A stretch of DNA of 64,000 nucleotides from Macrolepiota albuminosa (Eukaryota; Basidiomycota; Agaricomycetes; Agaricales; Agaricaceae), in the NCBI GenBank assembly GCA_027475525.1, contig JAMWFC010000077.1:992001-1056000 (forward strand). The letters run 5' to 3'. Every line of letters starts with the position of its first letter. Positions within the stretch are counted from its first letter, which is position 1. Position numbers and translations under genes: made by a program. The notes under the pieces were generated by a model. It did no database searches, was not told the origin of the DNA, and saw only the letters and a program-made list of their open reading frames with translations. Positions 1-9,757 of the stretch are shown here, one piece after another.

Positions 1-1713
1 AGTGGCCTCCTGCTGCAGCTAATAATTGGCAAAGAATATGTGGGCCAAGAAAGTGACCCCATAGATACATGCATAGTCAGCTCAGCTAACTGGAATTTGA
101 TTGTGAATCAGGATGCATAACATATCCAAAGTGGTGAATATGTAGGACAATGCCTCTGGGATGTCAACAGGCTGAGATTCAAAGTTTGGGTCTCAAGATT
201 GGAGGGGCACAAATAGTTGCTCTGTTATTACCTCATATTTGGCAATGGCTTTTTAATAAAGGCCATGCCATGCAAAAATGTATGTCAGATGCCTATGCAC
301 TGTGGACTTAGATGGGCAGCTCATGCAGAGTGTGCAAACAAGTACAAACCCAAATAGGCTGTGCCAGTAAATGTACGTGGCCCAATCCATGGCAAGACCA
401 GTCCACATGTTGGGCATTCCAGGATGCCTATACAGGAGGGCATAGAAGCCCAGAAAGTCCAAAGCAAATAGTTATTTTGGATTGGAGGGGTTCATGCCTA
501 TAAAGGCAATTCTCCCAGGTATCCTTGCAGCAGTACAGCTGCAAAAGCACAATCATATACAGGACTTGCTCCTGCTTCTCCAAGCTCACAAAAAAAACTG
601 ATGTCATCTTATATTGGTTGTCTTCAAGCAATAGAGACATTGTCTTGTCTCTGGTGGTAGGGTGGCAATTGAGGCTCACCCATTTGAATTTGTTAAGCAG
701 GATGTGTTTAGAGGAAGATGAATGCTGCACAGTGTTGTGAGATTTTGGATGAGGGAGTGGTGGAAAGCTTTGAGAAGTTGGAAATGGAAGAGGAAGGACA
801 ATATTTTTATCAGGGATATGAGGGAGTTGAAGTATATATTGGGAGTCCATTTCAACAGGAACCCAGATATAGATGACATATCTTTATCTCAACACCCATA
901 TCTAGAATGCATGCTTGAATGTTTTGGCTTCCAGTTGGCAAACCCCAAGTACACACCCTTCTCAGCAAGCTTAGTTCTTACCAAGTCTCAATCTCCATCA
1001 AACAAGTCAGAAAGGTATTACATGAAAGACAAACCATATCATGAAGCCCTGGGGTCATTGATGTGGACACAAGCTGCAACTCAACCTCACCTATCATATG
1101 CTATCAGCCTCCTTGCATGATTCCAAAGTAATTCTGGACCTGCCTACTGGAAGGCTTTGAGCCATGTGATGCAGTATGTGAATGGGACCTTGGACTATTG
1201 CATAACCTATTGAAAAGGGGGAGACCTAAAACCTATTGATTACGTCAATGCAGATTATGGAGGAGACCTTGATACTTGCTGATCAACTGGAGGCTACGTA
1301 TACACAATGGCTGGGGGAGCCGTGTCTTGGAGCTCTAAACGACAGCCTACCATTGCCCTCTCCACTACCAAGGCTGAGTACATGGCATTGACCTGAGGTG
1401 CACAACAGGCCATGTGGATGTTCAACTGGCTGCTTGACGTTGATTTACCCCAGACTTTACTGGCAGTTAGTCACATCGACAACTTCTCTGCCAAGTCTCT
1501 TGCTCAGTATACCAAGGGACATGCTTGAGCAAAATACATTGACATATGACACCACTATATTCATAAACATGTAAAGAAGGGTGACATCGATGTGCTACAT
1601 ATCCCTTCTACTGAAAATCTAGCCAACCTTTTCACCAAGCTGCTGCCTTGTCCTTGCCATGAACACTTCATTGAATTGCTACACCTCAAGCCACAGCTTT
1701 GAGTCTGGGGGAG
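1..1713 (+). pseudogene. Ty1/copia pol remnant (RT 3' part and RNase H)
   Basis: Decayed 3' part of a copia polyprotein. From about 720 the plus strand reads the end of the reverse transcriptase (ELKYILGVHFNRN near 815-850). The connection domain follows, then RNase H, with the copia hallmarks [12 protein letters not shown] (about 1315-1345) and [10 protein letters not shown] (about 1360-1390). The frame is crossed by in-frame stops, six of them TGA codons where copia proteins normally carry arginine (for example the position before STGGY near 1280 and after GHA near 1525). A purine-rich tract at 1703-1713 leads directly into the LTR. The 5' part lies outside the window. The first 700 bases are too decayed to assign with confidence but probably belong to the same element. 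It cannot encode a working protein. Confidence 0.85.
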
Positions 1714-2034
1714 TGTTAGGAGATGACTCTCAGCTGTAGCGGTGGCACTCAGCTATTACTTATTTCTTTCCTTTCTTGTCTTTTCTTCAGCTCAATCATT
1801 CTCAATTACAACTATACAGCACCTCAGCCACATCAGGTTAACCCTTGTATAAAATGCCTTCTGTATTAGGAAACCCCTCAGTTCTTTTCTGGTGAACTGA
1901 GGGTGTGTCACTTCCTATCCTAGCTGTTGCTCATAGTTACTTATCTTGCCTATAAAACAGTTACTTATTATTGCTACAGGTCAAACAGAGTTCTTTTCCG
2001 GTGAACTAAGGAACAGTTACTCATTATTGCTACA
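1714..2034 (+). repeat. 3' LTR of the copia remnant
   Basis: It begins TGTTAGGAG directly after a polypurine tract and ends GCTACA, about 321 bases. It contains an inverted repeat, CCTCAGTT...AACTGAGG, near 1876-1901, which recurs in related LTRs at 46226-46504, 46766-47090 and 17112-17280. The last ~75 bases are a partial internal repeat (CAGTTACTYATTATTGCTACA occurs twice), so the true end could also be at 1978. The minus-strand solo LTR at 46226-46504 starts almost identically (TGTTAAGGAGATGA). Confidence 0.75.
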
Positions 2035-2035
2035 A

Positions 2036-2340
2036 CTATATACTCTAATATACTTTGGATCTCTTTTTGCTAGCTGTGTGACTGAGCCATAGCCTCCAGA
2101 GGTCACCTTTACAGATATGTTGGTTCCTACACCTCTACTTGTGACCTCTGCCTTTGGACTAAGCCTTGCTGTCAGCTTTCTATTGGACAGCTTTATTTCT
2201 TGTCTATTCTTGCTAAATGCTAAAGCATGGCCTCATTAGACTTTATTGTTGAGTTGCCAGATATTCAATGGTGATAGTAGATCTCTGTAGCAAGCATGCT
2301 GATGATGTCCAAAAGTTGGTCAGTAGCAGATATGTTTATA
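2036..2340 (+). repeat. Gypsy LTR 3' end joined to an integrase scrap
   Basis: Bases 2036-2112 match the last part of the gypsy LTR at 48946-49523 (same TTTGGATCTC, GTGTGACTGAGCCA and terminal TTTACA). Immediately after that, 2113-2340 is a decayed integrase zinc-finger/core fragment matching 47600-47800 (YIGSYTSICDIC-type region and the following linker). Normally an LTR and an integrase are thousands of bases apart, so this is a rearranged junction. Not functional. Confidence 0.65.
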
Positions 2341-2439
2341 GCTACTAACTGGGGAATATGCATTGGGCATGCTGAATATGTGAGGGAGTCTCAGGCAGGT
2401 CCCAGAGAACAAGTCAGAAACAAGTTGAATGTCAGAAAA

Positions 2440-2935
2440 AGGTGAGGATTGGTAAGAAAAGCTGCTAAGAAGGCAAAAGGCTTAGCAACAACTAAACTAC
2501 ATGTTGCCTGCCATGGCCATGAATGCAAGGTGCATATGTTCCATAAGCATAACTGTGGCAAGCAGGCAAGAAGTGCTCAGACAGTTGGCAACTTTGAACT
2601 AAGTCAGCACAAAAGAAATCTAAACTGTGAGGTCAACTAAGCTGAAATGAGGTGTAAACCAGGTATTCTGTTCTGTTTTCTAACTATTGACAATGGTAAG
2701 TATTTATAGTAAAGTGGTGCTAAGTAGCTAAGCATTGCCAAAGAATAGTGAACTAGAAAGAATGTAAGTAGATGCTGTGCATTAAACTAAATAGTAAGAA
2801 GTCCACAAGAATGCTGTCTACCTAAGTCAAGAGAGGGCACCAAGCAATGTCAGGCACCAAGGTGGAACACCAGGCTGTCTGTCACAGGGAAATGTCATCT
2901 TTCTAAGTTGTAAGCACTGATGCTGGCTAGCTATA
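2440..2935 (-). repeat. Repeat with CTAAG motifs, inverted relative to 42.8-43.8 kb
   Basis: The stretch 2680-2830 is the reverse complement, with many substitutions, of about 43140-43265 (shared core AAGTATTTATAGTAAAG then CTAAGCATTG, and AGTGAACT then GAATGTAAGTA). Both copies are rich in GCTAAG/CTTAGC motifs. The 63-codon open frame at 2449-2640 matches no family I know and is treated as chance. The repeat's class is unknown. A solo LTR is the simplest guess. Confidence 0.5.
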
Positions 2936-3123
2936 CTGTTACTATGTTACTATTGTGACATCTACCTACGCTATGAGATAGCTATGGACACACTACGAGA
3001 ATGAGCCACGGTAGACCTGAACTAATTAGCAACTAGGAGCTGTTCTATATAAAAAGGGAGGTGGGGTAGCATCAAAACCCACTTGGGGAAAGCTTGCCAC
3101 CACTTCAAAAGAAATACACGGGT
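2936..3123. other. AT-rich flank with LTR-like sequence
   Basis: The text TGTTACTATGTTACTATTG followed by ACATCTACCTACGCTATGAGATAGCTATGG resembles the tails of the repeats at 56090-56150 and 58330-58385, so it is probably an LTR scrap of that family. A TATA-like CTATATAAAA lies near 3046. No coding potential. Confidence 0.35.
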
Positions 3124-3146
3124 TGCGCATGCGTTACATATAAGTG

Positions 3147-3881
3147 TTAGGCCAGAGAACCATTGGCCGTAATGACCTTCTTCGCCGTGTCAACCTCCTT
3201 CGCGATGATGCGTTGGACCTGACCCCATATGCGACCGGCTAGGCGGATGGAATGTAGGTGCCACGCTGAGGCGAAGACTTGGGCCGCCCGCCTGAGTTCT
3301 ACACCAGGATAGTGGCGATCAGGATTGATTAACGGGGCGACCTTGGGTACCCGTCCTAGATAGAAGGCCGTACAATGCAAGGGCCAGACCCCGGGATCAT
3401 CAACAAAAAGTGACTCAGCTGCATGCAATAACTCTCGAGCCCCGGTTTGGGATAATATCCCTTTTTCCACGAACTCCTGACACCTCTCTTTCGTAAAACG
3501 CACCACTTCACCACGTGCCACCGCTTTATAGGATGCAAACTTTGCACATTGAACAAAAATGTGATGTTCGTCTTCCACTGCCGCCCAGCACCCGAAGCGA
3601 CAACTATCCGATTCTAACTTACCTCTACCATACAGGCGCTGCGCGGTTGGAAGTTGTCCAGAGCAGACATACAGCTGCACTACCGCAGAGTAGCATGATA
3701 GCGCACGGAGATATGGGAATTCTGGAGGGGCGCCCAAGTCATACACCAACCGACAAAGGCATAAGCCAGAGCCATATTCAAGGTCGTGAGCAGTTCTGTG
3801 AGCGCCAACTCGGTCGATGAAGGTTCTAATGTTAGACTCGATCCACCCGTCAGCAGGAGAGTGCAATGTGAAGTCATCCAT
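3147..3881 (-). CDS. LINE-A C-terminal segment with zinc knuckle
   Basis: C-terminal 244 codons, ending TAA at 3147-3149. The same frame is open upstream to about 4007, where it contains the missing RNase H end (YTKGHSEL, then a run ending NDAADLYAVRA), so the annotated ATG is internal. A CCHC-like zinc knuckle is visible: CRFGCWAAVEDEHHIFVQC, with spacing C-x3-C, then His, then C. Such knuckles are typical of the tail of fungal non-LTR ORF2 proteins and help bind template RNA or target DNA. It is separated from the RNase H segment by the frameshift, so the copy as sequenced is probably inactive. Confidence 0.75.
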   Translation of the reverse strand: MDDFTLHSPADGWIESNIRTFIDRVGAHRTAHDLEYGSGLCLCRLVYDLGAPPEFPYLRALSCYSAVVQLYVCSGQLPTAQRLYGRGKLESDSCRFGCWAAVEDEHHIFVQCAKFASYKAVARGEVVRFTKERCQEFVEKGILSQTGARELLHAAESLFVDDPGVWPLHCTAFYLGRVPKVAPLINPDRHYPGVELRRAAQVFASAWHLHSIRLAGRIWGQVQRIIAKEVDTAKKVITANGSLA

Positions 3882-3979
3882 AACGAATGAAGGAACCGGG
3901 GCTATGGGTGTGTCAGCATCCTTCTGAGCCCTTACCGCGTACAGATCCGCCGCGTCGTTAAGAAGTGACGGGAGAGTAG

Positions 3980-5101
3980 TTAGTTCTGAGTGACCCTTGT
4001 GTAGAGAACGTTAGCGGGTTCGTCTCTTAGCAGCAGCTGGATCCATCTATAGTATGAGCGACCATTCATGTGTCTGAGTCGAGCCTCTATTCCGACGGCT
4101 GTGCCACTGTCTTCGATCAGTCTGACTGAGTTTAGATGGTCAGTATGAATCGTCTTCTCAGGAGCCTCGCCGTTGGAGATGACCAGTCCTGCAACCAAGC
4201 CCATCAGTTCACCCTGAAGGATTGAGATGTTCCTACCTGTCAGTCGCAGCGCTACCGTCTTGGAGCCCGTGACCGCCACTGTGACTGACTTCTCATCTAG
4301 GATGCCTGCAGATGAAGGGATCATGGAGCCATCGGTACCCCATTGATTTGTCTGCAGAGCCTCTGGGGTGGGTGGTAGTGGGCCGATTGAGGCTAATGAT
4401 TTGATGTAGGCTTCGGAGCGCGATCGTCTAACGTCCCTTGAAAGAAGTAGATCAGGGTCTCCGTCATACAGCATCCCGATCTCAGCACAGGCCAGAAATT
4501 CCCTCATTAACTGCCAGTTCTTTCTTTGTGCTGGTGACCATCTCCCTGGCGGAATCGGACAAGTCACGAAGGTTGTCTTATTACCGTTGATGACTCCCCA
4601 CTGACCCACTTGCTTAAGTAGTCGAAAGCCCATTGCCCTAACCGACCTGATGATATGGCCAGATGGGGGCTCCGGCCAGCGTAGATGGGGCTTGACTAAT
4701 GACAAGACGTGTGAAAGCGAGCATTCGCCTACCAACAGGTGACTTTGATCAGTAATGCGTACGGAGATTTTACACTTAGCTAGATGTTCCTGTGCAATGA
4801 TCCACGCCGTCGGGACCGAACCTACGAAGCGCGTGAAGGTGCGACCGAGGCCTTGCCTGTCTAGCGGGTATATGCACCCGTTTAAGTGACAAGTCCAGTC
4901 AGCAAGGGTCACTCGCGCCATGCACCTATAGGCCGGGATGTGATGGTTTAGGTCTCTCGCCAGCCCGTCCACAGCAATGCCAGCGTTGATCCGGGCTATG
5001 GATGGGAACTCAAGTCCGCCCAGATTAATCGGGGTGGACGCTAGCAGTGATGATGGACAGAAAGGAAAGCCGAGCATACCGTGAACTCGCTGCATGATCC
5101 G
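3980..5101 (-). CDS. LINE-A RT C-terminus and RNase H (in frame after TAG)
   Basis: In-frame continuation of the polyprotein after one amber codon (first ATG at 5095). It starts with the end of the RT thumb region (LGGLEFPSIARINAG) and then carries RNase H: QWGTDGSMI with the first Asp, GELMGLVAGL with the Glu, and IHTDHLNSVRLI with the second Asp. The last RNase H motif (YT-x-GHS with the His) is lost in this frame because of a single-base shift near 4007. It reappears intact in the next frame. RNase H removes the RNA strand during reverse transcription. Confidence 0.8.
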   Translation of the reverse strand, partial: RIMQRVHGMLGFPFCPSSLLASTPINLGGLEFPSIARINAGIAVDGLARDLNHHIPAYRCMARVTLADWTCHLNGCIYPLDRQGLGRTFTRFVGSVPTAWIIAQEHLAKCKISVRITDQSHLLVGECSLSHVLSLVKPHLRWPEPPSGHIIRSVRAMGFRLLKQVGQWGVINGNKTTFVTCPIPPGRWSPAQRKNWQLMREFLACAEIGMLYDGDPDLLLSRDVRRSRSEAYIKSLASIGPLPPTPEALQTNQWGTDGSMIPSSAGILDEKSVTVAVTGSKTVALRLTGRNISILQGELMGLVAGLVISNGEAPEKTIHTDHLNSVRLIEDSGTAVGIEARLRHMNGRSYYRWIQLLLRDEPANVLYTRVTQN

Positions 5102-8100
5102 CTAGTCTAGTCTGACAGCGTCTGCGTGCACGATCGGTTGCAATGAGAGCAGCGCCCGACACCTCGAAATCACATTTTGAGAGACGATTTTCCGTATGAG
5201 CGTAAACGGCGCCCGAATTGAGAAGCTAGGAAATGTAAAGGTATCAATGAGATTCAGTAGTTCGGCGTACCTGGTCCCCGGGTCGTCAACCTGTGTCCGT
5301 AGAAAGCTTAACTCGTCTATGAACACCAGTACCTTGTGTTCTGTTATTGCCCAGGGGTCTCCTCCAGTATTGGTTGAGATTGAGGGAAATTTGAGAGTCT
5401 TGTGCCTTGCGCCCAAGCAGTTTAATACGTGCGCCGTGGTTTTCTCCCATGAGGTTACCCATCCGTACATGTACTGAAAGCGTTCCATTACCAAGGTGAA
5501 CCTGCGCAGACCTTCGTGAGTTCTGGCCACCAAGTAGCTATCGTCCGTTGCCTCTGTCATCACTACCGTCATGGAGAGGGTGTCGTCGGGCAGGTGGGGA
5601 TCAGCGGCACAATTAGCAAGACTGGTTATGACTACCGCGTCCGGATCTGTTCGCGCAACGTCGTCCAGATATCTATGACCTAAACTCGTGGTGAGCGTTG
5701 ACTTGAACAGGGACATGGGACCGCCTTGTTTCGTTACCCCCTCTACAAAAATGGGTTCAGCTATGCCGAAGGCGGTACGGGGAAAACACTTAGTGTGAGC
5801 CTGCGCGGCCCTATCCAGGTCACAAACAGTGGATGGGAGGCCATAGGCCGCGCACGCATCGTAGAACCCCTCTGGGGATAAGTAATCGAAACCTTTCATC
5901 TGGTCTCTCTTCAAGAGGTAGAGTTCCGTGTCATTCCTCCGGGACCACGTCTTAAGTCCGCAGAGAAAGCTCATGAGGTCGCGAGTTTGAACCCCCGGCT
6001 GCGTTGCTACCTGAGTCTCGGGGATGATGCCCAACCTGGCGGCATAAGGGGACAGTTTGAAGTTCAACCATGTCATGGGTGAGTTAGCGAGGAAGTTGGA
6101 GATCATGAGACCTCTCCAGTTAGTTAGGTCAGTACGAACTCCGCGTTTATGGAAATAAATCAAATGGGTGTCTTTAACATTCCCTGGAAAGCAAGCGTGT
6201 ATGACCGAGTAGTTATGCAGATCTAGGACCAACTGTAAGGCACTATCGGATAAGTTTTTGACGCACCATTTCTCCCATCCATCGGGGCCAGGGGATGGAC
6301 GAGGATTTCCCTTCCGCAGCATCGCTCTAAAGTCAGCAAGCGTAGCAGCCACAGGCCACTTGAACGGGTCCTTCAGCACCCGGTCCTTCACCGCATTTAC
6401 CGATGGAGTGGTCAACCAAGGTTTAGGTTTGTTTGGCGGCGGTGACCGTTGATACAGGTTGAGGAAGTATTTTCGGGTTTGGTCTACGACCTTTGATGGG
6501 TCCGTTTCCACCGTTCCTGGGTGCTGGGCTGAATTGAGCGCAGTGGGCAGCGTGACGAACGATCCCTGTCCCCCCATCAACTTCTTCGACGATCCTCCCA
6601 TCAGGACGCTGTGAATTCGACCTTGATCGTATCGTCGGGCGCGGTCAATTATCTCGGCCTTGCGAGCCGCGTACAGCTCACGGTGAGTTTGTCGCCTAAT
6701 GCCGACCAAGAACTCGGTGAGGGAGTCCGTGGGCTTCGTCGGCATGAGTTCGAACTCACGGCCTAAAGAATAGAACAGCCTAAAGGACCCATGAGAGAAT
6801 GGCCGAACGTCACCTTTGGAAATCGAGATGGCCCCTCCGATGTGATGCAACTTCGATACCAACTTTTGAATGCGTGGTGACGAGATTCTCTTGATCGCAT
6901 GGTTATATGGTTTTCCCCGTCCGAACGTGTTGACCGCAGCCTGTTCAAGAATAGTAGTTAGCTTATCGTATCGGTTGATGTACGTTTCATCGTCTAAGAT
7001 CTTGCTCGACAGGAGTTGATCGTCGGCTCTAATGAGTTGGTCAACTGCATCAGCAAACAGTTTAAACCTATATTTGTCAGATTTGGCTGGGTATTTGATG
7101 CGGGGCGGAGGAGCTGGCCCAAACGGAATGTAGGGTGTAGTCGTCCTGATGGGCCTACTAGACTTGGTCTTAAGAATTACCTCTGCTACAATCATGCGGT
7201 GATCCGTGCCTGGAATCCAGGCGGGGCTGGTCCGGATATCCGAGTCTACAAGGGAGGAACCTGAAACAACGACTCTGTCAATAATGTTGCCCCCCTCATG
7301 GGAGCACCAGCCTCGGGATGTCCAGTCAACAAATCGACTGCGATCCGATTTAAGTTGCCACAGGTCCACACCCTTCGTATCCGTCAAAAATTTTTTAAAA
7401 CAGTGTCTCGCGTGCGAGTTATCAGAAGCCCGCTCCAATGCTGAGACTGTAGCGTTAAGATCCCCAAACAGGGACCATGACAATGTGGTCTGACAAACAA
7501 TATCCTTCAGATGTGGCCAGAAGTCCCGCAATAGGTCGCCAGCATCGGGGTCGCACGGCGCATAAACAGCAAACACCCGGTGGGGGAGAGATAGCCCAGC
7601 GTTCGGTATCGCCACATCAACCGCTACCACCCTACCCCTGAGTGATCCATGCGTTAAGGGAACTCGCGAGATGACCTGCACATCTCTGTGTACGCCTAAT
7701 ATGATCCCCCATTTACCACGCTGAGATGAGGCGCACTGAACACCCTTCTCCTCGAACAACTCGTACCTATTCCTGTCAACAGGTATGTTCGGGGAAACAC
7801 TCGAGGTGGTCTTAGTCTCCGACAGTGCAAAGAATTTGGGAAGGATGCCAGCAATGAGCGGGCCAACACAGGCTAACTTGGTAGGGCTCACTAAGCCATT
7901 CGCATTTAATGCACAGATGTCGAAACATGAGTGGGGCACGGTGGGCTGGGCCTCAGCGCACGTAACCAGGAAAGAGAAAACAAAAAACAAGAGTATAAGA
8001 CGGGCGACAAAGGAAGAGGTGAATAGTGACAACGCTCTGGTTGAGTCAGGCTTGCACTGCCGAACTGGGCCGTAACTGATTTCATCCTCTGGATGACTCA

Positions 8101-9757
8101 ATCCGTAGCTGCGCTGAGGCTCATCTATGGGATGACTCGTGCTGAGCTTGTTCTTTGACTCATCCTTGAGACGATCAACTTCCCGATAAGTCTTAGACTC
8201 ATCCTTGAGATGGTTCGTTACGTCCAACGTGGACTTCGATTGTGTGCCAAGAAGACTAACAGAAGTTTTTGGGGAAGTACAAGAAAGTGTGTATGAACGC
8301 CACTTCGCAAATGCGGGAAACACCGGAGCTTTATAGACAGGCCGACGTGCAACACCGTTTCCCCGTCCTACACCCGCAGACGCTGGCCCTGCACCCTTGT
8401 GAACCCTTGAGGCTGTGGTGGCGGTGCGCAAACAAGATACATAATTACGGATGCGCCTGGCAGGTCGGATGTGCGCGTCAACCGCCCATGAAGATAGTGA
8501 AACTGAGCTAACAAAACATACCGACTCATGGCTGGTTGCATTCGCCGAGCTCACGTGCACCAACGCGGCACCCTGGATCTCGGCTGAGCTGAGGGTTTTC
8601 CTCTTCTTAGGTCTCGGGGTGGGAGTGCGAGGAGTTCCCACCGGAGAGGATGGCCTCGTCACCGTTGTCGCGGCCTCGGGGGTCTGATTACCGTTGGTGA
8701 CAGACATGGTACCCCGGCCCGTAACCCCAATCAGCCTGTTTGTGTTGTCAGATAATTCAACTCTTTTGCGGGCTATATCACCGGTCAGCTGGTCCAGTGC
8801 GGCCTCCAGCTCGGCCTTCTTGCCCATATCAGTAGCAAGCAGGGCGGCTACACGCAGCGTTCCGACCTGGGACTCCATCTCGGCCAGCTGAGCCCGGATC
8901 TGAATTTCCTGCCCCTGAATCAGAAAAGCCTGCTGAGTGGTTCTGATTCTCCTGTCAAGGTTCGTCATAAATTTGATCATCCTAGTCTGATTGTTCATCA
9001 TGTCAGCCTGCTGGCTCTGGACCGACCGCACTTCACTCCGCAATTCTCTCACTTCACGCTCCAAGGATTTAACCGTGCTGTTGATTAAGCCCGCGCCCTT
9101 CGATACCTGGTCCCCGAGCGATGTTTTGTTCAACGGATTATCATTGTAGTCCCACAGGAGTCGCGGGGTCGTAATGCTTTCAGCAGGAAAGCGCTTCCTG
9201 AAGGACTTCTCGCTCTTCAGAATGGTCAGCGTGGAAGCCCACGTAGCCATGGAGAAAATGTAGAGATCAGCATTAAGATTAGTAGAGCGACTGCCCACGA
9301 ACGAGGCTTTTGCCGTCTTCCTAGCCCACTGCTCGACATATGCTCCCAGCTCATCGAAGTCCCTGGCGCCAGCTACGACCAGCTCAAACGGTCTCTCGAT
9401 GGGGATTTCCTTTAAAGGTTCAATGCGGGCCACGTGCTTGGAGACCTTAGGGGGAACGTCAATGGAACCGAGCTCCATGAATCGGTCTGCGTCCGCGGGG
9501 AGCAGAAAGGAGATCTGGGGGCCGCCGTACGACGCGAAGAGGGCAGCCACGTTGAAACCCATTTTATCAATGTGCGCCCGCAAGATTTGTAGGTGATCGG
9601 CCGGGATCTCACTGCGGTCGGTGATGCCAGGGTACAGGCCCAGTAGCCGGCAGGACAAGCGTTTATCTCCTCTGCCCTTCCTACTTGCACTCCATCTGAC
9701 TTCCCACTCCGATTTGGCTTCAGCAATTGCTGACGCGATGATCTCCAAGATATCCAC
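5102..9757 (-). CDS. LINE-A polyprotein: coiled coil, endonuclease and reverse transcriptase (1551 aa)
   Basis: Main coding segment; the codon after the upstream TGA is GTG, so there is no obvious new start. Residues ~1-215 form an ORF1-like domain and ~225-350 a coiled coil (LEREVRELRSEVRSVQSQQ). Residues ~370-400 are a Pro/Lys-rich basic stretch and ~495-560 hold imperfect DES/DEP-containing repeats. A strongly hydrophobic stretch at ~580-605 (LILLFFVFSFLV) comes just before the endonuclease at ~612-860, which has FDICALNANG, LSETKT, GDLNAT and the catalytic GTDHRMIV. The reverse transcriptase runs from ~1150, with PSPGPDGWEKW, motif A RDQMKGFDYL (~1285) and motif C ATDDS (~1404). All catalytic residues that I can check are present. 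It ends at a TAG that interrupts the frame before the RNase H region. Confidence 0.85.
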   Translation of the reverse strand: MDILEIIASAIAEAKSEWEVRWSASRKGRGDKRLSCRLLGLYPGITDRSEIPADHLQILRAHIDKMGFNVAALFASYGGPQISFLLPADADRFMELGSIDVPPKVSKHVARIEPLKEIPIERPFELVVAGARDFDELGAYVEQWARKTAKASFVGSRSTNLNADLYIFSMATWASTLTILKSEKSFRKRFPAESITTPRLLWDYNDNPLNKTSLGDQVSKGAGLINSTVKSLEREVRELRSEVRSVQSQQADMMNNQTRMIKFMTNLDRRIRTTQQAFLIQGQEIQIRAQLAEMESQVGTLRVAALLATDMGKKAELEAALDQLTGDIARKRVELSDNTNRLIGVTGRGTMSVTNGNQTPEAATTVTRPSSPVGTPRTPTPRPKKRKTLSSAEIQGAALVHVSSANATSHESVCFVSSVSLSSWAVDAHIRPARRIRNYVSCLRTATTASRVHKGAGPASAGVGRGNGVARRPVYKAPVFPAFAKWRSYTLSCTSPKTSVSLLGTQSKSTLDVTNHLKDESKTYREVDRLKDESKNKLSTSHPIDEPQRSYGLSHPEDEISYGPVRQCKPDSTRALSLFTSSFVARLILLFFVFSFLVTCAEAQPTVPHSCFDICALNANGLVSPTKLACVGPLIAGILPKFFALSETKTTSSVSPNIPVDRNRYELFEEKGVQCASSQRGKWGIILGVHRDVQVISRVPLTHGSLRGRVVAVDVAIPNAGLSLPHRVFAVYAPCDPDAGDLLRDFWPHLKDIVCQTTLSWSLFGDLNATVSALERASDNSHARHCFKKFLTDTKGVDLWQLKSDRSRFVDWTSRGWCSHEGGNIIDRVVVSGSSLVDSDIRTSPAWIPGTDHRMIVAEVILKTKSSRPIRTTTPYIPFGPAPPPRIKYPAKSDKYRFKLFADAVDQLIRADDQLLSSKILDDETYINRYDKLTTILEQAAVNTFGRGKPYNHAIKRISSPRIQKLVSKLHHIGGAISISKGDVRPFSHGSFRLFYSLGREFELMPTKPTDSLTEFLVGIRRQTHRELYAARKAEIIDRARRYDQGRIHSVLMGGSSKKLMGGQGSFVTLPTALNSAQHPGTVETDPSKVVDQTRKYFLNLYQRSPPPNKPKPWLTTPSVNAVKDRVLKDPFKWPVAATLADFRAMLRKGNPRPSPGPDGWEKWCVKNLSDSALQLVLDLHNYSVIHACFPGNVKDTHLIYFHKRGVRTDLTNWRGLMISNFLANSPMTWLNFKLSPYAARLGIIPETQVATQPGVQTRDLMSFLCGLKTWSRRNDTELYLLKRDQMKGFDYLSPEGFYDACAAYGLPSTVCDLDRAAQAHTKCFPRTAFGIAEPIFVEGVTKQGGPMSLFKSTLTTSLGHRYLDDVARTDPDAVVITSLANCAADPHLPDDTLSMTVVMTEATDDSYLVARTHEGLRRFTLVMERFQYMYGWVTSWEKTTAHVLNCLGARHKTLKFPSISTNTGGDPWAITEHKVLVFIDELSFLRTQVDDPGTRYAELLNLIDTFTFPSFSIRAPFTLIRKIVSQNVISRCRALLSLQPIVHADAVRLD

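Noticed and set aside
2449..2640. 63-codon basic open frame with Cys/His
   Set aside because: Lies wholly within the CTAAG-rich repeat; Cys/His spacing fits no finger, and the related copy at 43 kb is not open.
5102..5104. The TAG in LINE-A as programmed stop-codon readthrough
   Set aside because: No conserved readthrough context can be judged from one copy; a second stop and a frameshift in the same element make simple decay more likely.
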